Source: Marinobacterium litorale DSM 23545 (GTDB lineage: Bacteria > Pseudomonadota > Gammaproteobacteria > Pseudomonadales > Balneatricaceae). From it: 64,000 nt of DNA. This document shows, piece by piece, positions 25,262 to 32,670 of this stretch. The notes beneath the pieces are model-generated. The model searched no databases, had not been told where the DNA came from, and saw only the letters and a program-made list of their open reading frames with translations. How positions within the stretch are numbered: the stretch's first letter is position 1; every line of letters starts with the position of its first letter. The position numbers were made by a program, and so were the translations under genes. The stretch spans positions 62,001-126,000 of the forward strand of contig NZ_AUAZ01000007.1 in the NCBI RefSeq assembly GCF_000428985.1, in the 5' to 3' direction.

Positions 25262-25987
25262 TCACGCAAAACTATCTGTCGTCTCGCCCGCTTCCGCAGA
25301 CCAAACTACGGTATTCGTATTCGGATCAAATACTTGCCGCACCCGCTGGATCTGAGGTGGCTTAGGCCCGGTGTATCGAGCAGGTACCAGCCGGTACCGT
25401 GCAGCAACAGCACGCCGCCCCCTGGTTGCTGGCCGAGTTTTAACCAGGTACTTCGCTTTGTGCAGGTAATGGATATAGTTCTTGGCATCAGTCGGCTTTA
25501 TCGGCACCTCTTCAGTGCTGGCCGCCATTGCAAGCTCATGAAAATTGAACTCGCCAATAATGCGCATTGCCCGCCACATGTTTTCGCGGTTACGGCCCTG
25601 CGTCACTTCGCTACCGTCTTTGCGCAAGCGCGGTGCCTCCACACCACAGTCACGTATCAGCGTGTAGACATACTCCCGAGTGCCGCCACCGCCTTGGCGC
25701 TGATCGTTGTCATCCTGGTTAATCCAGCGCTCCCTGGTAATGTCGATATAGCCGCCGTTCTTAAGGCAGGTGAGGTAACTATCGATTGCCTTCCGGTTGT
25801 CGCCTTGGTCGTGGTCCAACGCCAGCCATAGCGACTCACGCGTGAACTCACGCTGTTCTCGGATCTGCGACCAGATGGCCTCCCGGCCAGTCAGCTTACC
25901 TTGAGCGCTGGCCGCCACGAGGCTCACCGGTTTACGTCCCCGCCCTTTGCCAATAGCCCGCTCTTGATCGTTTCTAACGGTCATCAA
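25262..25987 (-). CDS. Tandem winged-helix protein of the transposition operon
   Basis: The 241-residue protein has a basic N-terminus and two similar helical blocks that look like winged helices: REAIWSQIREQREFTRESLWLALD...YLTCLKNGGYI (about 36-80) and RENMWRAMRIIGEFNFHELAMAAS...YIHYLHKAKYL (about 134-180). The start (ATGATG) overlaps the MuB-like stop, so translation is coupled. It is therefore probably a DNA-binding partner of the transposase or ATPase. I know no named family for it. Confidence 0.7.
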   Translation of the reverse strand: MMTVRNDQERAIGKGRGRKPVSLVAASAQGKLTGREAIWSQIREQREFTRESLWLALDHDQGDNRKAIDSYLTCLKNGGYIDITRERWINQDDNDQRQGGGGTREYVYTLIRDCGVEAPRLRKDGSEVTQGRNRENMWRAMRIIGEFNFHELAMAASTEEVPIKPTDAKNYIHYLHKAKYLVKTRPATRGRRAVAARYRLVPARYTGPKPPQIQRVRQVFDPNTNTVVWSAEAGETTDSFA

Positions 25988-26742
25988 CGGACCCTCCGTG
26001 CCGGAGCTTTACCGGTGAACAGAGGCTGGTTGCCCCAGGTATTTTGATCGACAGTTTCCAGCCCCTCAGACAAGCCAAAGTTACGGATCCGGCTGATGTT
26101 TACGACGACACGACGAACTGACCCCTTTGCGATCGACAGGACTTCATCCATCAGATCCGGCGCTATGGTCACTTCTGGGCAGTACATCTCCTGGAGTACT
26201 TCCGCATCATCGGCACTGACCGGCTGGGCAGGAACGAACTCCAGAATTCGACTATGGAAACGTTCCCAGCGCTCCAGCTTGGCTGGCAGCTTCTCCTCAC
26301 CAATCAAGAGGATTGGCGCAAAGCTGCCCTCATAAATGTCACGCACGATCTCAACCGCGTTCTTCTCGACCACGTGATCCATCTCGTCGATGATCAGCGG
26401 GCGCTGAGAGAGCGCCAGCTGTTCGCACACCTGGTCACACATCTCATACAGGGTTTTGGCAGGTTCCAGCCCCATCTCTTTGGCCAGGGCCAGCAACAAT
26501 GCCTTCTTCGTCCAGCTGCTTTTACAGGTTACGTAGTAGGCACGCGTCTTGTTCGCGGCGTAGCTCGCTGCGAGAGACTTACCGAAGCCAGCGGGGCCAT
26601 AGAGCACAGCCATGCCGGGTAAGTGCTGGTCACGGTGCATAATGCGCTGTAAGGCACCGATGCAAATACCCACATTGGTAATAGGCGCTACGGTCCCGAT
26701 CGAAACGCTTTCAGGAACATTGACCGCATTTTCAGCTGTCAT
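25984..26742 (-). CDS. MuB/TniB-like transposition ATPase
   Basis: This 252-residue AAA protein has Walker A GPAGFGKS at 49-56 and Walker B PLIIDEMD at 115-122. The intact Asp-Glu pair, the following loop NAVEIVRDIYEGS and the RRVVVNISRIRN tail resemble MuB/TniB/TnsC-type target selectors, which bind target DNA in an ATP-dependent way and activate the transposase. AAGGATGATAT precedes the ATG. It begins 51 bp after the transposase gene, the same order (A then B) as in Mu. Confidence 0.9.
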   Translation of the reverse strand: MTAENAVNVPESVSIGTVAPITNVGICIGALQRIMHRDQHLPGMAVLYGPAGFGKSLAASYAANKTRAYYVTCKSSWTKKALLLALAKEMGLEPAKTLYEMCDQVCEQLALSQRPLIIDEMDHVVEKNAVEIVRDIYEGSFAPILLIGEEKLPAKLERWERFHSRILEFVPAQPVSADDAEVLQEMYCPEVTIAPDLMDEVLSIAKGSVRRVVVNISRIRNFGLSEGLETVDQNTWGNQPLFTGKAPARRVR

Positions 26743-26793
26743 ATATCATCCTTCTGCTTGATGGTTAATTGCCGCTATTGCAGTAACGGCGAG

Positions 26794-29130
26794 TTATTTG
26801 GCATTCCTTGCCTTGAGCGCCAGATGCATTTCTGCCAATTCCTTCTGCCCCACGTATTCTGGGGATCCGGGGAAGTTTTCGTAGAAACGCAACTGGCGTT
26901 CATCCTTAATTTCCATGCCCTGGCGCACCTGGTTGTCCAGTTCCAGCCAGCGCTCATACTTCTCTTTTGCAGTTCCCATGCTGATCACATTGCCGCCATC
27001 GCCTTCCGGCTTTTTCGCGTTCTGAAGCGCGGCTTTGGCACGTGCTGCCTGCTCAGGATCTTGCTGGGGAATAGATAGATTTGGGTTACGGGTCTGAGCT
27101 GCCAACGCCGCTTCGTCCAGCCCGGCACTGGTATATCTCTCTTCACGTTTGGGAAAAGCCGCCAGCTTTTCGGACTCGGCGATACGATGCTCCAACACCA
27201 CATCAGCGATGTTCTCGCTCACGTCTTTGCTCATCGCCTTATATTCGCGGCTCTGTTCGCTTAGCAACCGCTTCTGCTTGGCCTTCGCAGCCACTGCGGC
27301 TTCCTGTTTGGAGATACCAAGCAACTCATAGCAGGTGAGAACACCTACAAAGGCACCCTCGACATAGGCATATAACCGGCCCAAGTCGTGCTCATCGTAC
27401 TTGAGCATGGCTTCACGCCCGGCATACTCGAACAGGCTGTCGTTGAAGTAGGTATGGTGATTGAAGCGGACACCTTTCTTGCTAATGGTTCGGGTACCCG
27501 CCACCTCAGCCAGCAGCATATCCAGGACGCGTTCATCTTCGATGCGCCGAATAGGTCCTTTGCAGGCAGACACGCACTCAAACGGTGTTTTACCGGATAG
27601 GCCGCTGTGCGGATTGTGGCTATAGATGTGCTCAACCCACTGATCAAGGCGTTCCTGCAACTCCGCTGAAGTCATGGCGACTTCAACGACTTCATCAGGC
27701 TGCATGATTCGCTCAGCAAAGCTCTTACGCGCCTCAATCTGCTTGCGATCTGCGACCGAGTGACCAATGAATCCAGGTAAAAGATCGAGGATGCCGTGAC
27801 TCATGGTCTGAAGGGCCCGTTCAATGGTGCCTTTCTCCTCGGAGGCGAACGGAATGCAAACTTCCTGGACAATCTCCATATCACGCAGTACACCGCTAAA
27901 CTGCTCGGAGACGTAATCCTTACCGTTATCCGTTCTAACACCTTCTGGCACACCCCAATCCAGTACCGCCCGGCGGAAAAGCTGACACACTGCCATCGCC
28001 TTCGAAGTCTTGGACACATAGAGCTTTAAGCGGCGTGTATGCAGATCGATCACTCCAATCACGGAGTGGCGACCATCCTCCAGAAGCCAATCGCCTGGCG
28101 TGGAATCCATCTCCCACAGCTGGTTCATGTCGGTGATCTGTTCAAAGTGAGAACCCGCCGCCGCCATATACACGTTTTTCCAGCGGTCTGGGTTGGTCAT
28201 GAAGGTCCAGATCTGAGCGTTTTCCTCCTTCCAGTCCCTCATAAAGCGCTGAATCGACCTCACACTGGGAATATCTATTCCGCTACAGACCGCTTTCAGA
28301 TACTCCCGCACCTCTGATCCCTTAATATGGGGAAATCGGATCATGCTTCCGAGCACCGTTTTGAACAGCACCGGATCTGATGCGATCTTGGACTGGCCAC
28401 GGCGCTTTCCGTAACCATCCGTCAGTGCTCCAATGCCGCCTTTTTCGTAGGCCTGGACCCAGTTTTCCAATGTTCTGGCCGTCAAACGGCGAACACCATC
28501 TCTGCACGGGATCCATGGCACAACATGGGCGGGCACATGGATCGAACCGCAGTTAACCGCTTCGGTTATTTCTGCACGGCTCTGCTGCGCACCGATTCCG
28601 TTATCGCGTTGATATTCATAGGTGCAAAGCACAAACCATTCACGCGCCTTAGCTCGTTTGTACTTATCGCTGTCCTTGGGAAGGGCGCTGAAACGCTTAA
28701 GCCCTTCTTCTTTTCGGCTTCGGCGCACTTGAGCTTCGCGCTGGTGCCTGGCCTCTACTTCGGTCGCAAGCTCGACGCCAGCCCGCTCGTGAGGATCGAG
28801 ATCAGTAGCTTGGGCTTTGGCAGCCGCCGCATCCAGCGCCCTCTGGTAGGCTTCTGCTTTCCGCTTTTTACGGACAGCCGTTTGCACATCCTGAGGCAGC
28901 TCATCCAGTACGAAGTACTTACGGCGGCCACCTTGAACCGTTTCGAAATAAGCAGGCCAGGGAGCTTCACCAGCTCGCTTGAGACCGTTAGAGGCTCGCT
29001 TTTCAATCGAGCGCTTATCACGACCTAACGCTTCGGCTATTTCATTCGTCAGCACGTGTGCCGTAGGGGCGATTGAATTGCTCACTTCACCAGCACCGAC
29101 AAGATTTGTTTTTGCTACAGATTGGGTCAT
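26794..29130 (-). CDS. Mu A-like DDE transposase
   Basis: The 778-residue protein has an N-terminal Mu-type DNA-binding region (LTNEIAEALGRDKRSIEKRASNG near 27-49), HTH segments (TARTLENWVQAYEKGG) and an integrase-fold catalytic core with Asp342 (WEMDSTPGDW), Asp401 (RTDNGKDYVS) and Glu437 (EEKGTIERAL), a DD35E arrangement. A Mu-type C-terminal barrel and a helical tail for ATPase contact follow. The ATG at 29130 overlaps the upstream stop (ATGA) and follows GAGG; the longer frame to 29184 is rejected. All catalytic residues are present and the frame is open, so the enzyme could be active. Confidence 0.95.
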   Translation of the reverse strand: MTQSVAKTNLVGAGEVSNSIAPTAHVLTNEIAEALGRDKRSIEKRASNGLKRAGEAPWPAYFETVQGGRRKYFVLDELPQDVQTAVRKKRKAEAYQRALDAAAAKAQATDLDPHERAGVELATEVEARHQREAQVRRSRKEEGLKRFSALPKDSDKYKRAKAREWFVLCTYEYQRDNGIGAQQSRAEITEAVNCGSIHVPAHVVPWIPCRDGVRRLTARTLENWVQAYEKGGIGALTDGYGKRRGQSKIASDPVLFKTVLGSMIRFPHIKGSEVREYLKAVCSGIDIPSVRSIQRFMRDWKEENAQIWTFMTNPDRWKNVYMAAAGSHFEQITDMNQLWEMDSTPGDWLLEDGRHSVIGVIDLHTRRLKLYVSKTSKAMAVCQLFRRAVLDWGVPEGVRTDNGKDYVSEQFSGVLRDMEIVQEVCIPFASEEKGTIERALQTMSHGILDLLPGFIGHSVADRKQIEARKSFAERIMQPDEVVEVAMTSAELQERLDQWVEHIYSHNPHSGLSGKTPFECVSACKGPIRRIEDERVLDMLLAEVAGTRTISKKGVRFNHHTYFNDSLFEYAGREAMLKYDEHDLGRLYAYVEGAFVGVLTCYELLGISKQEAAVAAKAKQKRLLSEQSREYKAMSKDVSENIADVVLEHRIAESEKLAAFPKREERYTSAGLDEAALAAQTRNPNLSIPQQDPEQAARAKAALQNAKKPEGDGGNVISMGTAKEKYERWLELDNQVRQGMEIKDERQLRFYENFPGSPEYVGQKELAEMHLALKARNAK

Positions 29131-29609
29131 CCCTGTTCCTCCAGGCCCAGCTCGGGGACCTGATACACCGCGATATTTCGGCACTGGTAAGCCAGCCCCT
29201 CCATGAGTGCGGTGATTGCTGGAATCACATCACCGGCTTCCGCATCGCCCGCATAGAATCGGAGGATCAGTGCTAGGGTCTCATGGGCTTCAAGGCTCAG
29301 GGCGTTAAGCTCCAGCGACTGAGCCTTCCGACCAGAGGGCATAGGAACCAGCAGCTTGTTATGGCCGTGTGCCAAATAGCGCGTTAAATAATCAAAGCCG
29401 CAGGCACGCTCAAAGGGGAGCACCTTATTAACAGGCATTCGTCCGTTCTGGGCCCACTTATAAAGGTTGTTGGGGCGCGTCTCGATACCAGGCGCGTCGG
29501 CGATACGGTCAACGCTGAGGTTGCGTGTGTGTCTGCCGTGCATAAAACAGTAGGTCGTAGCCTGCCCTGGATCGACAGGGGAAAGTCTGTCCCAATTAGG
29601 CTGTGTCAT
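29127..29609 (-). CDS. CII-like phage regulatory protein
   Basis: The 160-residue protein contains a helix-turn-helix-like stretch NNLYKWAQNGRMPVNKVLPFERACGFDYLTRYLA, typical of phage CII-type/CP76 regulators found early in P2- and Mu-like phages. A perfect AGGAGG precedes the ATG at 29609. Its stop overlaps the transposase start. It probably regulates early transcription or lysogeny; the exact role is not shown. Confidence 0.72.
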   Translation of the reverse strand: MTQPNWDRLSPVDPGQATTYCFMHGRHTRNLSVDRIADAPGIETRPNNLYKWAQNGRMPVNKVLPFERACGFDYLTRYLAHGHNKLLVPMPSGRKAQSLELNALSLEAHETLALILRFYAGDAEAGDVIPAITALMEGLAYQCRNIAVYQVPELGLEEQG

Positions 29610-29733
29610 CGCCGGACCTCCTGTTACCTGGAATCCAAATAATCTCGGGCATTACCCCTGTGCAGTCTCGGATTTTGTTCCTACGCTGTAACCAGGAAAG
29701 GTTGAGGCCGCCAAGGACAATGCCGGAGGTCAT
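29596..29733 (-). CDS. Possible 45-residue coupled ORF between Ner and the CII-like gene
   Basis: The ATG at 29733 lies one base after the Ner stop (TGAAATG) and the frame ends 14 bp inside the next gene. It would encode MTSGIVLGGLNLSWLQRRNK and 25 more residues, moderately basic. Compact spacing favours a coupled gene; the ribosome-binding site is poor and no family is recognised. Confidence 0.4.
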   Translation of the reverse strand: MTSGIVLGGLNLSWLQRRNKIRDCTGVMPEIIWIPGNRRSGDDTA

Positions 29734-29734
29734 T

Positions 29735-30067
29735 TCAGCACCCACGTTCGCGTGTTGCATTGAACTCCAGCCGGGCCTTGATAGAATGCCATTTGGCACC
29801 GGACAGACCGCTACGGCCAGTATTGTGGACCCCGTTGGTGTATCGGCTTGGCCAGATGTCCCACGGGTCACACTCTAGAACATGAGCGATAACGCACTCC
29901 GTTAAAGGCCAAGGCTTGTGAAGCGCTTTACCGACAGCGTAGCGGCTAAAGCCTGCGGCAAGGCTGAGGCGGGAAAGGGACCAGCCTCGCTTTTCTAGCG
30001 CGGCTTTAACATCGGCTGGATGCCAGTCAGATGACTGGTTATTGGAAATGGCTTCATTAGTGTTCAT
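29735..30067 (-). CDS. Ner/Nlp-like repressor, copy 1
   Basis: The 110-residue protein carries the Ner HTH: DWHPADVKAALEKRGWSLSRLSLAAGFSRYAVGKALHKPW followed by IWPSRYTNG. GAGG lies seven bases before the ATG. It is the first gene of the leftward early operon and diverges from the CI-type repressor across about 210 bp containing operator repeats, matching the c/ner organisation of Mu-like phages. In Mu, Ner turns down early and repressor transcription. Confidence 0.85.
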   Translation of the reverse strand: MNTNEAISNNQSSDWHPADVKAALEKRGWSLSRLSLAAGFSRYAVGKALHKPWPLTECVIAHVLECDPWDIWPSRYTNGVHNTGRSGLSGAKWHSIKARLEFNATRERGC

Positions 30068-30132
30068 GAGCTTGCCTCGCGTGTTTGTATATTTGGAATT
30101 ATGAACAAATTTCGAGATTTGTAAACCCGTTA

Positions 30133-30275
30133 TTTGTGCCGCACTTCCATTTTTTTACTTGCGCCACAAATAAGCGATAAAACCATTTATTTATCAATGG
30201 GATGAGGTAAGTGGGGCACGTTTTTCAAAGTGCGGCATTTGTGCCGCACTTCAACCAAATAAAGTGCGGCACAAA
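30133..30275. promoter_or_regulatory. Repressor/early-promoter operator region
   Basis: TTTGTGCCGCACTTC occurs at 30133-30147 and 30238-30252, its reverse complement AAAGTGCGGCACAAA at 30261-30275, and a half copy AAAGTGCGGCA at 30227-30237. The sites flank the divergent starts of ner (30067) and the repressor (30279), in an AT-rich stretch likely to hold both promoters. The last site touches the repressor start codon, suggesting autoregulation. Confidence 0.75.
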
Positions 30276-30278
30276 ATT

Positions 30279-30923
30279 ATGAGCAACAAGAGAACAGATA
30301 TCGGGGAGAGAATTACTCGGATCCGAGGCGATAAAAGCCAGATAGCATTCGCCAATGAGCTTGGCGTGCACAAGAACACTCTGGGCAATTATGAGCGAGG
30401 GAGGAATACACCGGATGCGGATTTCCTAGCCAAACTGGCAGGAATAGGAGTCAATACGCACTGGGTCATCACCGGCGAGGGGCCGCTGTACTTGGAGGAA
30501 ACTGGAGCAGGGGACGATGCTGCCGACTCAACCAGTCCATCTACGACTGTTAGGAAGCCTGCACCTATCGATTCAGAGCTATTTAAAGAAGTAATTCAAC
30601 TACTTAGAGATAAAGACAGTTGGACGCATAAGATCAAACTTGATCTGCTGATTGATGACGTAATCCGCATGTACAACGATGCAGTTAGATCCTCTAACAA
30701 GCAACGGCAACAGCTGGAGATGCGCCTATATCTCAACTCTCGACACGAGTTGTACTTGGAGCTACAGATCCAGCACTACGAAGACGTCAAGCAAAGAGCT
30801 CCAAACGATACGGAGCTTCAACGGGCACAAGATGAGCTCGCTCAAATCTTAAAAACAGAGCTCCTGGAAGTGAAAGAGCAGTCAGCGGTTTTCAGAGCAA
30901 TGCTGGAAAAAATACCGGAATAA
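30279..30923 (+). CDS. CI-type phage repressor (HTH-XRE)
   Basis: The 214-residue protein has an N-terminal XRE-family HTH (GERITRIRGDKSQIAFANELGVHKNTLGNYERGRNTP, about 9-45) and the motif HWVITGEGPLY (61-71) common in phage repressors. The C-terminal part (about 90-214) is helical and has no visible LexA-like Ser-Lys protease pair, so RecA-driven self-cleavage is not indicated. The ATG at 30279 is preferred to GTG 30264, which lies inside the operator. There is no clear ribosome-binding site. It faces the right end of the element. Confidence 0.82.
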   Translation: MSNKRTDIGERITRIRGDKSQIAFANELGVHKNTLGNYERGRNTPDADFLAKLAGIGVNTHWVITGEGPLYLEETGAGDDAADSTSPSTTVRKPAPIDSELFKEVIQLLRDKDSWTHKIKLDLLIDDVIRMYNDAVRSSNKQRQQLEMRLYLNSRHELYLELQIQHYEDVKQRAPNDTELQRAQDELAQILKTELLEVKEQSAVFRAMLEKIPE

Positions 30924-30930
30924 TCCGCCC

Positions 30931-30945
30931 CAAACTAAGTGACGT
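30931..30945 (-). repeat. Right terminal inverted repeat of the Mu-like element
   Basis: CCAAACTAAGTGACG is the exact reverse complement of 16761-16775. It begins eight bases after the repressor stop codon. Five-base flanks at the two ends (AGCTG on the left, TTTGC on the right) do not match, so no target duplication is visible. Confidence 0.75.
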
Positions 30946-30946
30946 T

Positions 30947-31003
30947 TGCCGAAAAATCGGAAAATCTATGTGTCGCAGGCCTGGCACCCGATTTTTTGGC
31001 AAG
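30947..31003. repeat. Large imperfect inverted repeat next to attR
   Basis: TTGCCGAAAAATCGG (30947-30961) and CCGATTTTTTGGCAA (30989-31003) pair at 14 of 15 positions around a 27-base loop. It begins one base after the right terminal repeat and lies about 150 bp from attR. In the ancestral element it would have followed the integrase gene directly, so it could be its terminator or integrase arm-type sites. Confidence 0.5.
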
Positions 31004-31150
31004 ATCCCAACCAGCCCCCGGAAACCCTCGTAATTCCGGGATTTATCCCGCCTAATACCGCAATCTCCCGCTTAACCTGGACCACTCCACGTCACACTAA
31101 ACTATCTGTCACTTCACACGTTGAGGGCACAATTTCGGCACACGCCGGAT

Positions 31151-31235
31151 ACAAAAAAGGCCTGCATCTGGTGCAAGCCTTTTAAGTAGTGGTGCCCGGA
31201 GGCGGAATCGAACCACCGACACGGGGATTTTCAAT
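31151..31235 (-). repeat. Right attachment site (attR) overlapping intact tRNA-Phe
   Basis: This is the second copy of the 85-bp repeat (83 of 85 identical to 11870-11954; 31183-31235 identical). It covers the 3' 46 nt of the functional tRNA-Phe plus its downstream terminator. Identity stops in the anticodon arm, indicating that the crossover lies between there and the tRNA 3' end. Confidence 0.92.
31153..31182 (-). terminator. Terminator of tRNA-Phe
   Basis: AAGGCCTGCA and TGCAAGCCTT form a nearly perfect stem around a five-base loop. On the minus strand it is followed by T residues (complement of 31153-31158). The left copy at 11872-11901 has the same hairpin, so the terminator is part of the duplicated att segment. 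Confidence 0.7.
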
Positions 31236-31265
31236 CCCCTGCTCTACCGACTGAGCTATCCGGGC
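31190..31265 (-). tRNA. tRNA-Phe (anticodon GAA)
   Basis: The 76-nt gene has acceptor arms GCCCGGA/TCCGGGC, a D-arm, anticodon stem GGGGA/TCCCC with loop TTGAAAA (anticodon GAA), T-loop GTTCGAT and encoded CCA. Its 3' half is supplied by the integrated element, which restores the gene. The promoter lies at 31277-31306. Confidence 0.97.
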
Positions 31266-31276
31266 AACGAGGCGCG

Positions 31277-31306
31277 TATTAAACCCGACTTGATTAAGGG
31301 TGTCAA
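31277..31306 (-). promoter_or_regulatory. Sigma-70 promoter of tRNA-Phe
   Basis: On the minus strand, TTGACA (31306-31301) and TTAATA (31282-31277) are spaced by 18 bp and followed by a GC-rich discriminator CGCGCC. The tRNA starts 11 bp beyond the -10 element. Confidence 0.75.
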
Positions 31307-31330
31307 CGCTCTGCTTTCACTTTTTTCCGA

Positions 31331-31609
31331 TCAGCTGTTTTCTGAAGGCGGTACGTACCCTTCGACCTGATCGAACTCATCACCGGAGAGGAATTTCTCC
31401 ATCTCTTGCTGCAGGTATTTGCGGCTCTCCGGATCCATCAGGTTGAGATGCTTCTCGTTGATCAGCATGGTCTGATGTTCGGTCCATGCCTGCCAGGCTT
31501 GCTTGGATACGTTTTCGAAGATCTCCTGGCCCAGTGCACCGGGATAGGGTGGGCGCTCGAGGCCTTCCATCTCTTTTTTGTATTTACGGCAGATGACTGT
31601 GCGGCTCAT
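31331..31609 (-). CDS. yggX: YggX-family Fe(II)-trafficking protein
   Basis: The 92-residue protein matches the YggX family throughout: [25 protein letters not shown] and the [13 protein letters not shown] helix. The single conserved Cys7 is present. YggX helps protect iron-sulfur clusters and is linked to MutY, itself a 4Fe-4S enzyme. Its ATG overlaps the mutY stop by four bases, so the two are translationally coupled, as in many gammaproteobacteria. Confidence 0.96.
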   Translation of the reverse strand: MSRTVICRKYKKEMEGLERPPYPGALGQEIFENVSKQAWQAWTEHQTMLINEKHLNLMDPESRKYLQQEMEKFLSGDEFDQVEGYVPPSENS

Positions 31610-32670
31610 GATTGACCTCCTTCGGGGCTGTTTAATTGCTCCAGTAAACGTTTAACCGGTGCGGCCAGCCCCACATTCTGTGGTTGCCGGGTGTTATACC
31701 AGAGGGTTGGCGGGCCTTCCATGACAAAATTTATGGGGTCTTTCAATTCGACCAGTGCCGGCGTGATATCAAGATGATAGTGACTGAAGGTGTGCCGAAC
31801 CGGTGGCATGACCGAGGCGTCGCTAATCTCTATACCGAGCTCTGATTGAGCGTCACGCAGGTCCTGCACCTCTGGCAGGCTCCAGAGTCCGCCCCAAATC
31901 CCACTGGGTGGGCGTTGGCTGAGCATTACGCTGCCCTCGCGATCCCGAATGATCAGCATCCAGGTCTGCTTAACCGGCAGTGTTTTTTTGGGGCGCGGTT
32001 CCGGCAGTTGGTCGGTGAGGCCTTCGCTGAACGCTTTACATTCTTGCTGCAATGGACAAAGCAGGCAGCTGGGTTTGGAGCGGGTGCAAAGTGTCGCACC
32101 CAGGTCCATCATCGCTTGGGTATAGTCACCCGCCCTTGCATCGGGGGTATTGCGTTCGGCATGCTCCCAGAGCTGCTTCAGGACCGCTGTCTGACCGCTC
32201 CAGCCCCGTACGGCATAGAAGCGGGCCAGGACACGCTTGACGTTGCCATCGAGTATGGCAGCGGGTTTTCCGGTGGAGATGGACAGGATGGCTCCGGCGG
32301 TGGAGCGGCCGATGCCGGGTAGTTCCGCGAGCGCCTCCACGGTTTCTGGAAAACGGCCGTCCTGCTGTTCGCTAATGATACGGGCGGTTTTGTGGAGGTT
32401 TCGTGCTCTGGCGTAGTAACCGAGGCCTGTCCACAGGTGCAGGACTTCGTCCAGATCCGCTTGTGCCAGGGCATGAATATTGGGGAAACGTTCCTTAAAC
32501 CGCTGGTAATAGGGGATCACTGTAGCTACCTGAGTTTGCTGAAGCATGATCTCAGACAGCCAGGTGCTGTATGCGCTTTTATCTGCCTGCCAGGGCAGAT
32601 CTTTGCGGCCGTGTCGATCGAACCAATCGAGCACGGCCTGCTGGAACTGTTCAGGGGCTAGTGACGGCAT
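31606..32670 (-). CDS. mutY: A/G-specific adenine glycosylase
   Basis: The 354-residue enzyme removes adenine mispaired with 8-oxoguanine. The catalytic Glu40 lies in [10 protein letters not shown], followed by a helix-hairpin-helix ([12 protein letters not shown]) and the catalytic Asp in [10 protein letters not shown] 4Fe-4S loop with C-x6-C-x2-C-x5-C spacing ([17 protein letters not shown]) is intact. The C-terminal Nudix-like domain that recognises 8-oxoG follows ([17 protein letters not shown]). Start and stop overlap asmA and yggX respectively, giving an asmA-mutY-yggX operon. Confidence 0.97.
   Translation of the reverse strand: MPSLAPEQFQQAVLDWFDRHGRKDLPWQADKSAYSTWLSEIMLQQTQVATVIPYYQRFKERFPNIHALAQADLDEVLHLWTGLGYYARARNLHKTARIISEQQDGRFPETVEALAELPGIGRSTAGAILSISTGKPAAILDGNVKRVLARFYAVRGWSGQTAVLKQLWEHAERNTPDARAGDYTQAMMDLGATLCTRSKPSCLLCPLQQECKAFSEGLTDQLPEPRPKKTLPVKQTWMLIIRDREGSVMLSQRPPSGIWGGLWSLPEVQDLRDAQSELGIEISDASVMPPVRHTFSHYHLDITPALVELKDPINFVMEGPPTLWYNTRQPQNVGLAAPVKRLLEQLNSPEGGQS

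Larger units (their letters stand above)
16761..30945. mobile_element. Mu-like transposable phage remnant or satellite
   Basis: About 14.2 kb between perfect 15-bp inverted repeats. From the right end inward: an outward-facing repressor with operators, then a leftward operon of Ner, a 45-residue ORF, a CII-like protein, DDE transposase, MuB-like ATPase, a tandem winged-helix protein, a second AAA ATPase, a second Ner and a 110-residue protein, ending in a terminator. A Mor-like activator and a short morphogenesis block (protease, tape measure, small proteins) follow. The order follows transposable phages, but terminase, portal, capsid, tail tube/sheath, baseplate, fibre and lysis genes are absent. 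No 5-bp target duplication was found. Confidence 0.8.
11955..31235. mobile_element. Integrative element in tRNA-Phe, carrying a nested Mu-like element
   Basis: The region is bounded by attL (11870-11954) and attR (31151-31235). Left-hand genes are an AAA ATPase, an unknown protein, a replication-initiation factor, an HTH protein and a tyrosine integrase. If the inner element (16761-30945) is removed, the integrase stop falls about 240 bp from the attR core, the usual int-next-to-att layout, leaving an ancestral element of about 5.1 kb. The AT-rich ATPase gene also indicates foreign origin. No conjugation genes are present, so it would need a helper to move between cells. Confidence 0.85.

Noticed and set aside
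29735..29871. Upstream extension (29734-29871) of the 45-residue ORF
   Set aside because: That part overlaps the well-supported Ner gene in another frame; only the segment after the Ner stop is plausible.
16841..30900. Shared 11-mer AGCGGTTTTCA near both ends of the Mu-like element
   Set aside because: The copies are in the same orientation, one inside the repressor gene, and show no further similarity; probably chance.
16756..30950. Target-site duplication flanking the Mu-like element
   Set aside because: I compared 5-bp flanks at the 15-bp repeats and at several offsets in both directions; none match.
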